Assembly: GCA_014529385.2 (NCBI GenBank)
Contig: CM043942.1
Location: 30,964,969 to 31,028,968 of the forward strand
Source: Adiantum capillus-veneris
Lineage: Eukaryota > Streptophyta > Polypodiopsida > Polypodiales > Pteridaceae
Direction: 5' to 3'
DNA: 64,000 bases
Shown: one piece after another, positions 11,441-21,827 of the stretch
Layout of the letters: the number at the start of each line of letters is the position of its first letter
Numbering within the stretch: the stretch's first letter is position 1
The notes under the pieces: model-generated
What the model was told of the DNA's origin: nothing
Seen by the model: the letters and a program-made list of their open reading frames with translations, nothing else
Databases searched by the model: none
Program-made: the position numbers and the translations under genes

Positions 11441-12330
11441 TTCGAGCTTTCCATTAAAGCTTAAACCTAAAATACAAGGTAGTCACTAAAGCTTACACCT
11501 AAGTGCAAAGTTACCATTAATGCTTAGCTTAAGAGTGCAAATCTACCTTTGCTTACACCTAAGTGCAAAGTTACCATTAATGCTTAGCTTAAGAATGCAA
11601 ATCTATCTTTGAAACTTAACTTAATGATGCATAGATACTCTTAGCACTTAACCCTAATTGCAAGGTTTTCATTAAAGCTTAAACCTAAAATACAAGGTAG
11701 TCACTAAAGCTTACACCTAAGTGCAAAGTTACCATTAATGCTTAGCTTAAGAATGCAAATATACCTTTGAAACTTAACTTAATGATGCATAGATACTCTT
11801 AGCACTTATCCCTAATTGCGAGGTTTCCATTAAAGCTTAAACCTAAAATACAAGGTAGTCACTAAAGCTTACACCTAAGTGTAAAGTTACCATTAATGCT
11901 TAGCTTAAGAGTGCAAATCTACCTTGGAAGCTTAGCTTAATGATGCATAGATACTCTTAGCACTTAACCCTAATTGCGAGGTTTCCATTAAAGCTTTAAC
12001 CTAAAATACAAGGTAGTCACTAAAGCTTACATCTAAGTGCAAAGTTACCATTAAAGCTTAGCTTACGAGAGCAACTCTAACTTTGAAGCTTAACTTTATG
12101 ATGCATAGATACTCTTATCACTTAACCCTAATTGCGAGGTTTCCATTAAAGCTTAAACCTAAAAATGCAAGGTAGTCACTAAAGCTTACACCTAAGTGCA
12201 AAGTTATCATTAAAGCTTAGCTTATGAGTGCAAAACTACCTTTGAAGCTTAACTTTATGATGCATAACTACCATTAATACTTTACCATAATTCCAAGGTT
12301 ACCATTAAAGCTTAAACCTAAAATGATACA
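11441..12330. repeat. Tandem repeat array, period about 158 bp, 5-6 units
   Basis: The marker AGTCACTAAAGCTTACA recurs at 11481, 11699, 11857, 12015 and 12174, spaced 218, 158, 158 and 159 bp. The longer first spacing is explained by an extra internal ~58-bp duplication. The units are AT-rich and contain repeated AAGCTTA motifs. Confidence 0.92.
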
Positions 12331-12665
12331 CATAAACCTTCTTAGAATTAAAACACATGGATTAATTAAACCTACTAGGAATGAAGATAACCTCCTCTAA
12401 ACAAGACGGAAGTGGGGTTGAAGTCCTTCTTGAAGAGATGTGAGGCTCAAGGAGGAAGGAAAGGGACTTAGGATAAAGAGGAAGGAGAGAGGAGCTTCTT
12501 CACAAAACCGTCAAGGGTTTGGCCTTCAAGAGAGGAAGAGAGCAAGAGCAAGGTTTGATGGAGACCTTGATTTACTTAAGCATAATCTTGAGCATGGCAA
12601 GTATGCAAGTAGCTTAGCAATATGTGTGTAAAATAACAAAGGAGAGGGGGTGCTTATATAGAAAA

Positions 12666-12952
12666 TGGTGGGTATTCTTTTCTCAATTCCTATTGGACCC
12701 CAATTCTCTTCTCAATTGCTATTGGATCCCATTTCTCTTCTCAATTGCTATTGGGCCCCATTTCTCTTCTCAAATCCTATTGGACCCCGATTCTCTTCTC
12801 AATTCCTATTGGATCCCAATTCTCTTCTCAATTGCTATCCTAATTCTCTTTTCAATTGCTACTGGACCCCAATTCTCTTCTTCAATTGCTATTGGACCCC
12901 AATTCTCTTCTTAATTCCTATTGGACCCCAATTTTCTTCTTAATTCTTATCT
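12666..12952. repeat. Tandem repeat array, period about 30 bp, about ten units
   Basis: The unit is approximately CAATTGCTATTGGACCCC plus AATTCTCTTCT. Most units contain the small dyad ATTGG-ACC-CCAAT. The two open frames across it (12624-12943) simply translate the repeat and are not genes. Confidence 0.92.
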
Positions 12953-13348
12953 TTCAATCAAGTTAGTCCCTTTTTCTCCCAGTTCTCGATCTAGATCAGT
13001 TCCCACGCGGCTTTTGACGAAGAAGTAAAAAATAATCTTAATCTTTTTGGAAAAATATAGGGATGACGTAATTTCTTCTCCAAAATATCCTTGCCTTTTC
13101 ATTCTGGAGTAAAGTCTCGTTCTCCGCATGACTTCTTTGTCGGTTTTGCTTTTTCTAAATTATTTACTAGGCTGAAAAAGTTCTGAATGGCTCTAGGGTT
13201 TAGGGAGGGACCTTATAGTATCGAACTATCTTGTAATAAGTTTTATATCAAAAAATTCTACTTTGCTTTGTACTTTACATAGTATGGTTATTGCAAACAG
13301 TATTTAAGTTCTCTCAGTATATGATTCTAAATGATGGGATTTTACAAT

Positions 13349-13350
<2 letters not shown>
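12953..13350. other. Spacer, no feature seen
   Basis: AT-rich unique-looking sequence without coding or repeat signals that I can support. Confidence 0.5.
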
Positions 13351-13385
<35 letters not shown>

Positions 13386-13446
13386 ACACATACACGCACA
13401 CACACGCTCGCACGCGCGCTCAGACACACACACACACACACACACA
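13351..13446. repeat. (CA)n microsatellite, imperfect
   Basis: CA repeats with TACA, CGCA and GCGC interruptions. They directly abut the left end of a family T element. Confidence 0.97.
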
Positions 13447-13596
13447 CCCGAGGGGATTCGCCATGGAAAACTTACTGCACCACGTAAGTGCAAGGAAGGG
13501 GGTTTTTTACAAGTTACATAAGCGTATAAGTTAGGGAAATGCCCCCGATAGTTTATCTCCCAAGCTTAAAAATAAGGGAGGGGTATTATATTTATG

Positions 13597-13637
<41 letters not shown>

Positions 13638-14230
13638 GAGAAAAAGGGGAAATGAGAGGAAGTTTTGTGTTTTAAAATCATGGCTTCCCAAAAGAGTCTA
13701 CCCTCAAACTTGTGAGTCAATAGCTATAAAGATACATGCAAGAACTGACACTGCTTTGTATCAATTTCTTGTTTTGTGACTATAGTTCATTTGAGGGATG
13801 AAAGCTATAAAGACTCATTGTATGGATGCAAATTTACGTAGAGAACCTAGCACAACTTTATAACCATGTTTTTTGTGTAATTTAGATGGGTTAGAATTGG
13901 ACGAGTAGCTAGAGTGCAGGCTGAACGGGTAAATAGTTTGAAAGTCAAACAAAGACACATTGACGGTACATCTAGTTATCAACAGAAGTGGTTTCTTAGT
14001 ATGTTGCCAGTCACTATGATACACGCTCTTTGAATAGTTTTACTCAGTTAGATCATGTGAGACCTAAATTTTATATGTAAGATAGGGGTATGATAGTTTT
14101 TTGCATTGATTGTCATATAAGCGTAGAAAGGGGGGTCATATTCCATAATATGATTTGTATATAGGGGTTTTATCAAAGTTGTCCGGTCGTAGGTGACATC
14201 CTGTTTTGTATATAGAGTGAATCCCTCGGG
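13447..14230 (+). mobile_element. Family T nonautonomous TIR element, copy A (complete, ~784 bp)
   Basis: The left end is CCCGAGGGGATTCGCC and the right end GAGTGAATCCCTCGGG, giving a terminal inverted repeat of about 14-16 bp. It carries no coding sequence. The same internal sequence recurs interrupted at 49788-56139 (copy B), inverted at 56629-57414 (copy C) and as fragments at 17680-17856 and 21569-21827. Its left end lies in a CA tract, so its target duplication cannot be read. A GA repeat lies at 13598-13634. Superfamily is not assigned; the ~8-bp direct repeats beside copies B and C would fit a hAT- or MULE-like origin. Confidence 0.8.
13598..13634. repeat. (GA)n microsatellite
   Basis: A 37-bp GA tract inside family T copy A. 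The equivalent position in copies C and D has a poly-C tract instead. Confidence 0.95.
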
Positions 14231-14250
14231 ACACACACACACACACCCAT

Positions 14251-14499
14251 AGTGCGTGTCTGTCGCATGTGTCAATGCAAGGGACTTGCCGTACACTGTG
14301 TGCGAGCCACAAATGGCTGCAAGCACACAACCAGACTAATCTAGCAAGCTCAAGAGAGCAAGGGTGTGTCACTCACCGCTCTACGATTGCCTTCGTGGAG
14401 GATTCCTCGTCGCGAAGAAGAAGGGGCTACCACCAAGCTGCGCTCAACCACCTTGCCGCCACTGTTTCATCGTCACAATAATCGATCGCACACACACAA

Positions 14500-14567
<68 letters not shown>

Positions 14568-14823
14568 GGAGATGAAGAAGAAGAAGATGGAGATGGAGTA
14601 AGAGCACTCTTCAATTGCACAAATGAGAGAATGAGTGATTTTTAGGTTTAGGTGAGTTTTATATGAGCTCACCCCATTCACACTTGGGCGCCCATACTTA
14701 ACAAACTAACACTTGAATGTTCCTGTTAGAGTGCGTCTCTCATCGGAAATAACTCTTACCCTTTTTGCTATTGACCAACAAGCCCGGCCCATGACTACTA
14801 GAAGTGGACGCCGGTGGGTAACA
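14251..14823 (-). repeat. 3' LTR of Athila-like copy 1
   Basis: It matches the LTRs at 28021-28616 and 39383-39953. On the minus strand it begins TGTTACCCACCGGCGTCCAC, directly after a purine-rich tract. It contains an internal compound (CT)n(CA)n tract at about 14501-14566, followed by GAAGAAGAAGAAG. Confidence 0.85.
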
Positions 14824-16002
14824 TGCCTTCCTTCATGATGTAGATTCCGCCTTTGGAATATAACAATGCAGCATCGGAATCTACGATAGGAGTACCTGTG
14901 TCAGAAGAAAAGAAACATTGTGAAAGCTTAAAGGCAGCATGTGCAGGCGTGCAATAAGTGAGATGCATACATGATATTTTAGGAAATGCAAAAAAAATCA
15001 TGAATTGTAACATTGCCAACTAGAACAAGAGTAGTACCCGAATGAAATGCAATTGACTTAAGGTCTATTAGGTTGACTCTAAGAGAAGTACACAAGAGCT
15101 AGGGCTAAAGTAAGCACTATATTCACCAATGTTAATTAAAAAATGTCGACTAAAGAGTAGCTAACCATAAGTATGCTCATCAGGGTCTAAAGACTAGTGA
15201 TCTTGTCACTTATACCACTTATACCACTTAAGTGTGATCAACATAAAATACAAGGAAGTTTGTGCTATTTGGTTTCTCTTTTGTTTTTTTGTTTTTTGTT
15301 TTTGTTTTTTTGTTGTCGTCATAGTTGCTACAAGTAGCTGGGGGAATCGAGGTCTCAAATACCAGCAGAGCTGGGAGACTAGAGGTCTCAAATACCAGCT
15401 TGAGCATAAACTAGCCAAGAGACTCGAGGTCTCAAATACAAGCTTAACACATAGAATTCCACAACACAAGTCACACTTAGGTGGAATAAGGTAGAGAGAA
15501 CTATATCCTCATTGCCTAAAACATTACTAAAGCTACTACAATTAATAGACTATCTAGGAATTAAAGTTAGCAATTAAGTGGCCTAGTCTCGCCTAAGGTC
15601 CTGATACCTACTTAAAGCCAACTAATAGACCAAACTCAAAGAGAAGAACAAGGTACTAGAAGTTTGAAAAAATTATAGCATCTAAATTGGCAAGGTCACA
15701 ACTTCATAAATTTTATGCATTGTTAGAAACTCAAATGACAAGATGCAAACATGTAACTGTGGAAAGCATAGAAAAAAGGAAATAATACACCTGATATAAT
15801 GGAGAACACCCATTGTAACATGTAAACATCCATTGTCATTGTCCTTTGACGGTTTCCTTATGTAGTCACAAACTGCATAATAGTCACCACCAAACATCCA
15901 CCTTTCAGAGGCACATCAGTGGGAAAAGGTACCAACAACTATTGAACACAATTAAAAAACATATGGAAACCTAATCTAATTATTTGCACTCCATCTAGAG
16001 AG
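14824..16002 (-). other. 3' noncoding internal region of Athila-like copy 1
   Basis: This stretch is shared with 28617-29791. It contains three copies of a GAGGTCTCAAATAC motif at about 15348-15440 and no supportable gene. The track-like ORFs here are short and not conserved in frame in the other copy. Confidence 0.6.
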
Positions 16003-16461
16003 TCAAGGGAATAGGATATTGTAGAGATTGGGGGGGAACCCTAAGGCTAAACCCCTATCCTCGTCGTCGAGAAAAACAAAGTCATCATCCGTGAGACCAT
16101 ATCTGCCATCCGTGTAATCATGTAAATCTTCTTCATCATCAGAGGAACCAATGTTTACTAAGAAGGTCACTAGACGCCTATAGTCATCTTGGTCAAAAGG
16201 GTAGGCTTGTGCAATGGCAAAGGCACTCTCTACTAAGTATGGATCAGTTGTGGTCAAGAAACGTATCAGCCCTTCTAACTCCTCAAAATTCCTCTCACAT
16301 GCTAATGTACCTACCAAATCCCATTCACAGGCAAGCACCAGAAAGACCATGTGAAACATTTGTGAAAAGTAACTAGGGTACCTCTCACCCAAGGAAGGAG
16401 TGGATGACTCTAGCCTACTAGCCATATCTGTACACATAGATAGATGATGGTTAGAGTGCAA
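16003..16461 (-). CDS. Conserved accessory ORF of the Athila-like element, 152 aa
   Basis: It encodes an acidic protein with LACEWDLVGTLACERNFEEL, SSDDEEDLHDYTDGRYGLTD and a short hydrophobic C-terminus. The same ORF occurs at 29792-30205 in the second copy with only scattered substitutions and a different C-terminus. It is the last ORF before the 3' LTR and is read in the same direction as gag. I recognise no domain. Retention of an open frame in two diverged copies hints at function, perhaps env-like in position only; there is no signal peptide or membrane span that I can see. It might also be a non-functional relic that has not yet acquired stops. Confidence 0.45.
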   Translation of the reverse strand: MHSNHHLSMCTDMASRLESSTPSLGERYPSYFSQMFHMVFLVLACEWDLVGTLACERNFEELEGLIRFLTTTDPYLVESAFAIAQAYPFDQDDYRRLVTFLVNIGSSDDEEDLHDYTDGRYGLTDDDFVFLDDEDRGLALGFPPNLYNILFP

Positions 16462-16511
16462 ATATTACAAGAGTCGTGTTCTTGTGCATAATGTGTTTTT
16501 ATGGTTTTGGG

Positions 16512-17502
16512 TTATGTATAGAACTTGTAAGTTTCCACATTATTGTTTCGTGGCTCTTGCTCTTTTACTTTTTTATCTTGTTTTTGTGAGTATAAGGATT
16601 TATATATACATTCCCTAGGATTGGAGATTGAGAGGTCAAGGAGGAAGGTTGAGAGGGAAGCAAGTGAATGATGGATGTCAGCAAACACTCCCCCCTTCCT
16701 TGGGTAGATCATACCTTTTGGAATGATGTCGTCACCTTTTGAAACCAATTGTTCCAAGTTGTTATGGGTGAAGGCTTTAGCCAATAGTTTTCGACCGCCC
16801 TATGCATTTCATATAGTTGCAAGGGTGGTAAGGTACTCTCCCATGATTTTATTTGCAACATTGTTGTAGGTGGTGAACTTACAACGGGAGGTGCAAACTC
16901 TTCCTTGTGTTTATGGATATGTACAATGGTAGGTGGAGGTTGTGTCAAAGTTTCTATTTTCGTATAGGAACTACATGAAGAGCAAGACGCTTCATTTGAC
17001 TTCCCTGCTTTCCTAAGCTAGATGGAACAAATTGTTCTTTCTTCGGTACCCAAACGAGCTCTGGAGAGGGTGTGTAGCATTCCATGATTTCTTCCTTTCC
17101 GCGATCTTCAATTAGTTTTGGAGCCACAGGATTGGGCTCGCATGGGTCAGGTGACAGGTAAGAGCACAATTTATGTTTTGGCACCCAGATTTGATCATTT
17201 TCCTTCATAGTAGCCTTGGGTTTCCAATAGTGTTTTAGGAATCGAATGCAATGTTTCTTTACATTTCTTGGACGTGTGGGACGTCTCTTATGAGGATCCT
17301 GTCTTTTAGCACTAGCTATGGTCGCTAAAGAAGCTTTTGTGACCCACTTGTATGTTTTCTTTTTTATATTAGGATGGGTTTTGTGTGTCTCAAGCTTTAT
17401 TTCAACTGCATGAGTTGAAGCTCTAGAGAGTTGGCCTATGGGGACATATGATTCAAACTCTTGGACATGCAATGTTTTGGGTTTTATTTCCTTAAGAGGC
17501 AA
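16512..17502 (-). pseudogene. Athila-like downstream ORF region, copy 1 (three overlapping fragments)
   Basis: Fragments 16954-17502, 16709-16948 and 16512-16784 lie in three different frames of the minus strand and are mirrored at 30798-31055, 30308-30691 and 30243-30527. The first is lysine- and proline-rich (FLKHYWKPKATMKENDQIWV; CEPNPVAPKLIEDRGKEE). The second contains QPPPTIVHIHKHKEEFAPP and NWFQKVTTSF. They probably represent one ancestral protein broken by frameshifts. No known domain is recognised. Position between protease and 3' LTR replaces the RT, RNase H and integrase region expected in an autonomous element. Confidence 0.5.
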
Positions 17503-17679
17503 TATCTCAGGGACTATGGCTTGAGTGGCAAGGCTAAGAATTGGTTTCTGCGTTGTGACACCCCCAGTCCCCCAATCAATAATGCATTTGGTGGCTATTA
17601 TCTACGTGCGTCCTAGGTGCATTTGGCGGCTATCATCTACGTGCACACATATGAAAAATCATTACAAATAATCAACCCG

Positions 17680-17856
17680 CCCCCCCCCCCCCCCCCCCCC
17701 CAAATGTAAATATGATACCCCTCCCTTATTTTTAATCTAGGGAGATAAATTATTGGGGGCCTGCCCCTAACTTATACGCTTATGTAACTTATAAAGAAAC
17801 CCCCCTCCCTTGCACTTACGTGGCGCGGTAAGTGTTTTGTGGTGAATCCCCCGGGG
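17680..17856 (-). mobile_element. Family T element fragment, copy D (inverted)
   Basis: It begins in a ~23-bp poly-C tract and ends GGTGAATCCCCCGGGG, matching the end of copy C (57181-57414). The rest of the element is missing to the left, where truncated Athila-like copy 1 lies. Confidence 0.75.
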
Positions 17857-18200
17857 TTTACACGTACACGGCTACAACGCTCACGATTTGACACACACTA
17901 TGCTCTACCGGATCTTGCGCTAATGAAATCCCAGGAGACATGGTCTTTATGAGCTACCTCGATGAAATTTTGGTAAATTTCGGGTCCCATCAGCTACTAT
18001 TGGTTATCGACCTCTATAAAACCCTCACAGATTTGGAACAAGTGAGTACTACACTCACTTTGGATCTTTGTTCTGTGCTATCAGCCTGTGTGTTCAAACT
18101 TTTAAGTTGTTGAGACTGCAACATGCCTAAGGGAATGGAGAAAATTATGGTGGAGTCATCGTCTTCTCTGTGTCTACAGGTTATTTAATGTTTATATCTA
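17857..18200 (+). other. Promoter-like spacer next to the 3.2-kb duplication
   Basis: It contains CTCTATAAAACCCTCACAG at about 18011, a good TATA context followed by a C/A-rich start region. No coding sequence is visible downstream, so function is unknown. Confidence 0.3.
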
Positions 18201-21200
18201 ATCTGGTGGCGTTCTTCACTTATCTAACATTTAACATAGGGCTGGGTTGGTTTGATTGAGATGTTATGATAAACTTGAGTTGATAGTACTCTGTGTATTT
18301 ATAACTCCTGCTAGTTGGATTGATTAGTGATGGAATGCTATGCTCTGATTTTGGCCTTTTTTTGTGCTGAAATCTCTAAAAAAATAGGAATCTCATTGTC
18401 GTATGATTACTGGGTATTAAGGTGCTACCAGATCTTGAAAAGAATCTTTGAAGATGAAAAGCATCACATACGCCAATGATGTCTAGATTTCTTTTTGAGC
18501 TTGAATACATTTGTCGACATTCATCACATACCCAAAAGATATCTGGTTTTTTTTACTACACTAGCCAGATTGGTTGCTCACCATTTGCATCTTGAAACTA
18601 TTGCTGACATGTGGTAGGTTGGTATATCTTGCCTGGTTCTGGCTTAGTTCCCCTGCTTTCAAATGATCTAAATTTTGCTCTATTAAACTTGCCCTTACAT
18701 GCTCTCATTTCATATCATATCAGTTAGTAGTAGGATTATTGAATTACAAATATACCCGCATTATACTGGTTACAAAGATTATGAATCTTGATATCTCCAG
18801 CTGGGGATTAGATATTTAAAATGGGTTTATGGCATAATGGGTACTCTCTAGAGTGAGAGTTGGTCTTTGGACTATGCTTTTGTTGGTCTTTGGATTTTTA
18901 GTTGTACTTTTACTAATCTCTGGCTATTACTGTTCTGGTTTTGGCTTAATGCTTCTCTTGGGGCTTTGACTTGCCCGACTGGTCTGGTTGTGATTCAAAG
19001 TATAGCACTTTGTCCTGCACTATCAAAACACACTTTATAATTGTTCTGATTTTTTGGTTTCCATACCGAGAAGAATAAATCTGCTGCTTTTTAATATCTG
19101 GTAATAGATGATGGAATTGATATTGATATTAGCAGGGAATAAAACAGGAATATGTTACTGGCTTTGTGAACAAATATGTCAGCCATGACAGATGAAGAGA
19201 GGCAGCTGTAAATGATGATGTCATTTGAGATGATTAAATCTGTTCTCAACATAAGTAGGGGTAAATTTCAAAAAAATTCAAACATATGGGTTGGGACTCC
19301 CCTGGGACTCCTCTGGTCATTCTGCTGGTTACCGGAGTCCTATACCTTACTGTGTCTAATAAAAAAATTCAGATAGGTTATGGCTTTGCTTTCTCTAAAA
19401 TGCTACAAAGGCCTTTAGGCTCTGTGATTGAAATAAAATCTGGGTCTGACTTTGTTCATGTGTAACCGGCTTTTCTCTATCACTTCAGCAGGTGTTTTGA
19501 AATAGAATAGCTGTTAAAACCCGATGCCTAGTATAGGGTGTATGTATTGAGCTAACTTTTGCTTGCTCCTATGGGGTAAGAAACTCCTAGATTTGTTTAA
19601 AGGACGATTGAAATATATTAAAACATTGTTTTGAGTGAGATAACCTCTTTAAACACTTTAAACTTATGATAGGCAACAGAATGTTTTGGAATATTTGGAT
19701 CTGTTTTGATAAAATGGTAGCATTTATTATGGAAATCTCACTCTCTAGGAAATATTTGCTAATGACCAAGGACTATCTTATAGTAAGAACTTGGCTTTTC
19801 AAAAACTCTTATTCTTTTTCCAAAAAACAAAATACACGTTGAGAACTGTTGTTTTTTTCTTTGTGACATGGATAACAAGTGGGATGCCCATGCAACACCT
19901 GTACATAGGAACAATTGCTAACCGAGCATTTTCTTGTTTACTACAGGTGCGGGTGAGGGCTACCTTCTTTGATAAAAATATACTATTCTATGTGGTTGTG
20001 GACATGAGGCATATCTTTTACCTTAAAGCAACGTCAGACTTAGGGATTACTTTTGTCCATGTTATACTTTGTTTTCATCACTGCCTTGTACAAAATTTAT
20101 TCTCAACAGCAAATAAATTATTGTACAAATCTATTGTATTGTCTAGAATTATCGGTATGTGAACAAGTAGTGTTTGTTTGCGCTTATGTATCTATTTATA
20201 ACTGCTACATACACACACACATTGGTACTTGTATTTATATTTATGGTTTATTTAATACTAAACTACCCCCTACTGCTATCATCATGGCTATAAGAAATGG
20301 CTTTCCTAAGATACACTATGTCGGTATCCACCGTGGGAAGAAAGCCCTATAGGGTTAATGATGATTATAAGTCCTTAGCTAGATGCTATTAAAGGAGTAA
20401 AAAATTTTGTCGCACTCTTTAACCAAGCATTACCTACCCTGCCTTGGGCGTAATGGCTGCTCTGCTGTGATGGACCGCATCAGTGGTGCCTACAATTTTT
20501 GGCTTCCTCAGAAGCTGTAGCACCTGGTATACTCAGTGAGTGGGGTGATACTGATTCTGCACGCAACTCATCATAAGTGATCGTGATCTACCTTCTCCTA
20601 TTTAAAGAGGTGAGGGCACATTCTACCCCTCACTTAGCCTTGTGTTTGTTTTTTACTTGCATAAAAATTTAGGACTGTGTGTTTGTTCACTCGCTGCTGT
20701 ACCAATCATGGAGCTTGCTACTCAACCAATACAAGTTGGCTTCTGTTCACACTGAGCTTAAAATTATGTTTTTCCTCTTTTCTACTTGTGATAGGTTATT
20801 GAAAACAACGTGGCTTCCTGTCTAGCATACCCTATCACTTAGCCTGGTAAGGACCATTATGTGGTTGACTTTGCGTGACAGTAAAAGGTACTAATGGGGA
20901 ATATTGATCCCCTGTGCTTAGCCTGGTAAAGCCCACGATGTGGGTTGGCTATGCTTGACATTATGTGGTAATAATTGGATGGTTTAACTCTCTTGGGCAA
21001 AGCTATGAACCTGCAATTGGTCTTTGGTTGCTCTGCGTAAACTATTCATTTTTTTGATTCAAGTTATTAGGGGATGTTATATCAATTTTTACCGCTTGGC
21101 TTGACATTACAATACTTTGTTCATTATATGCATGGTCACATAACGTACTGTTGATGCATACTGTCTAAAAAATCTCTTGATGGGTATACGCCGGGTGTGT

Positions 21201-21550
21201 ACTTGTTTTTGAACTGGTACTAGTTGTTTTCTCTAAAATTGACACAGGTCGTGCAAAATATTGGCTACATTGCAATTGGGGGTTTAGCCCGGCTGTGCTG
21301 ATGTTGGATTTTGGTACTAGTTGTTTAGAAATTGTTTGGGGGTATGCCCCAGTTGCATACCGATGTTGGACTTGTTTGTTACTGATTATTTCAATAAGGT
21401 GATACGTTACATTTCTTTTGCATTCATATGGTCAGGTATAGTTTGAAAATAGCCCATAAAGGCATCTATTCCTTTTCTGGTGTAACATTCGATCTGGCAG
21501 GATACCGTGGCTACTTTAACGATTCTTTGCCACTTGATGTGCTTGAGAGA
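18201..21550 (+). repeat. Tandem segmental duplication, unit 1 (~3.35 kb)
   Basis: It begins ATCTGGTGGCGTTCTTCAC and is collinear with 21828-24977 at high similarity. It includes an extra segment of about 240 bp (roughly 21179-21420) missing from unit 2. Both units carry TCCTATTTAAAGAGG (here about 20598), a TATA-like box. ORFs such as 19791-20162 are Phe/Leu-rich translations of T-rich DNA with a partial counterpart at 23480-23767; I do not recognise them. The unit may be an LTR, a noncoding transposon or a duplicated host segment. Confidence 0.8.
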
Positions 21551-21568
21551 GAATGGAGTGTTCATAGC

Positions 21569-21827
21569 TCGGGGGATTCATTCTATATACAAAACCGGAT
21601 GCCACCTGTGAGCGGACAACTTTGATAAAACCCGTATATACGACTCATATTAGGGAATATGACCTCCCTTTCTACGCTTATACGACAATGAATGAAGAAA
21701 ACTATCATACCTCTATCTTACACATACATTTTAGGTCTTACATGATCTAACTAAGTAAAACTAGTCAAAGTGTGTAGCATAGTGACTAGCAATGTATTAA
21801 GGAACCACTTCTGTTGATAAGTAGATG
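21569..21827 (-). mobile_element. Family T element fragment, copy E (inverted), between the two duplication units
   Basis: It starts TCGGGGGATTCATTCTATAT, equivalent to the right terminus of copy A, and runs about 260 bp before stopping exactly where duplication unit 2 begins. The rest of the element is missing. Confidence 0.8.

Larger units (their letters stand above)
10656..12952 (+). repeat. Possible long LTR or U3-like region, boundaries tentative
   Basis: The sequence starts TGTCATGCCCGGATTATGG, a form common at plant LTR starts. It contains a 158-bp tandem array of the type often found in U3, and a TATA-like TTATATAG near 12653. A 30-bp array follows. No second LTR copy, primer site or target duplication could be matched, so this is a hypothesis. 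Confidence 0.3.
14251..17612 (-). mobile_element. Athila-like LTR element, copy 1 (3' LTR plus 3' internal part, truncated)
   Basis: It is collinear with 28021-31640 in the same minus orientation, with high similarity throughout. The 3' LTR is at 14251-14823 and the internal part ends near 17612, where the match to the longer copy stops just after CATCTACGTGC-type sequence. The gag and protease regions of the long copy are absent here. Confidence 0.85.

Noticed and set aside
11441-12330. Tandem array as CRISPR or centromeric satellite
   Set aside because: There are no unique spacers between short repeats, and five to six units are too few to call a satellite.
12624-12943. ORFs with repeated LLDPxSLLNCYW-like or IGPQFSS units as a repeat protein
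   Set aside because: The 30-bp DNA repeat is divisible by three, so any open frame gives a repeated peptide; there is no other coding evidence.
19791-20162. 123-aa ORF in duplication unit 1
   Set aside because: It is T-rich, Phe-rich translation; the counterpart in unit 2 starts and ends differently and no motif is seen.
17680-21827. Fragments D and E of family T as the two halves of one copy split by an insertion
   Set aside because: Their order is reversed relative to the element, so a simple insertion between them cannot explain it.
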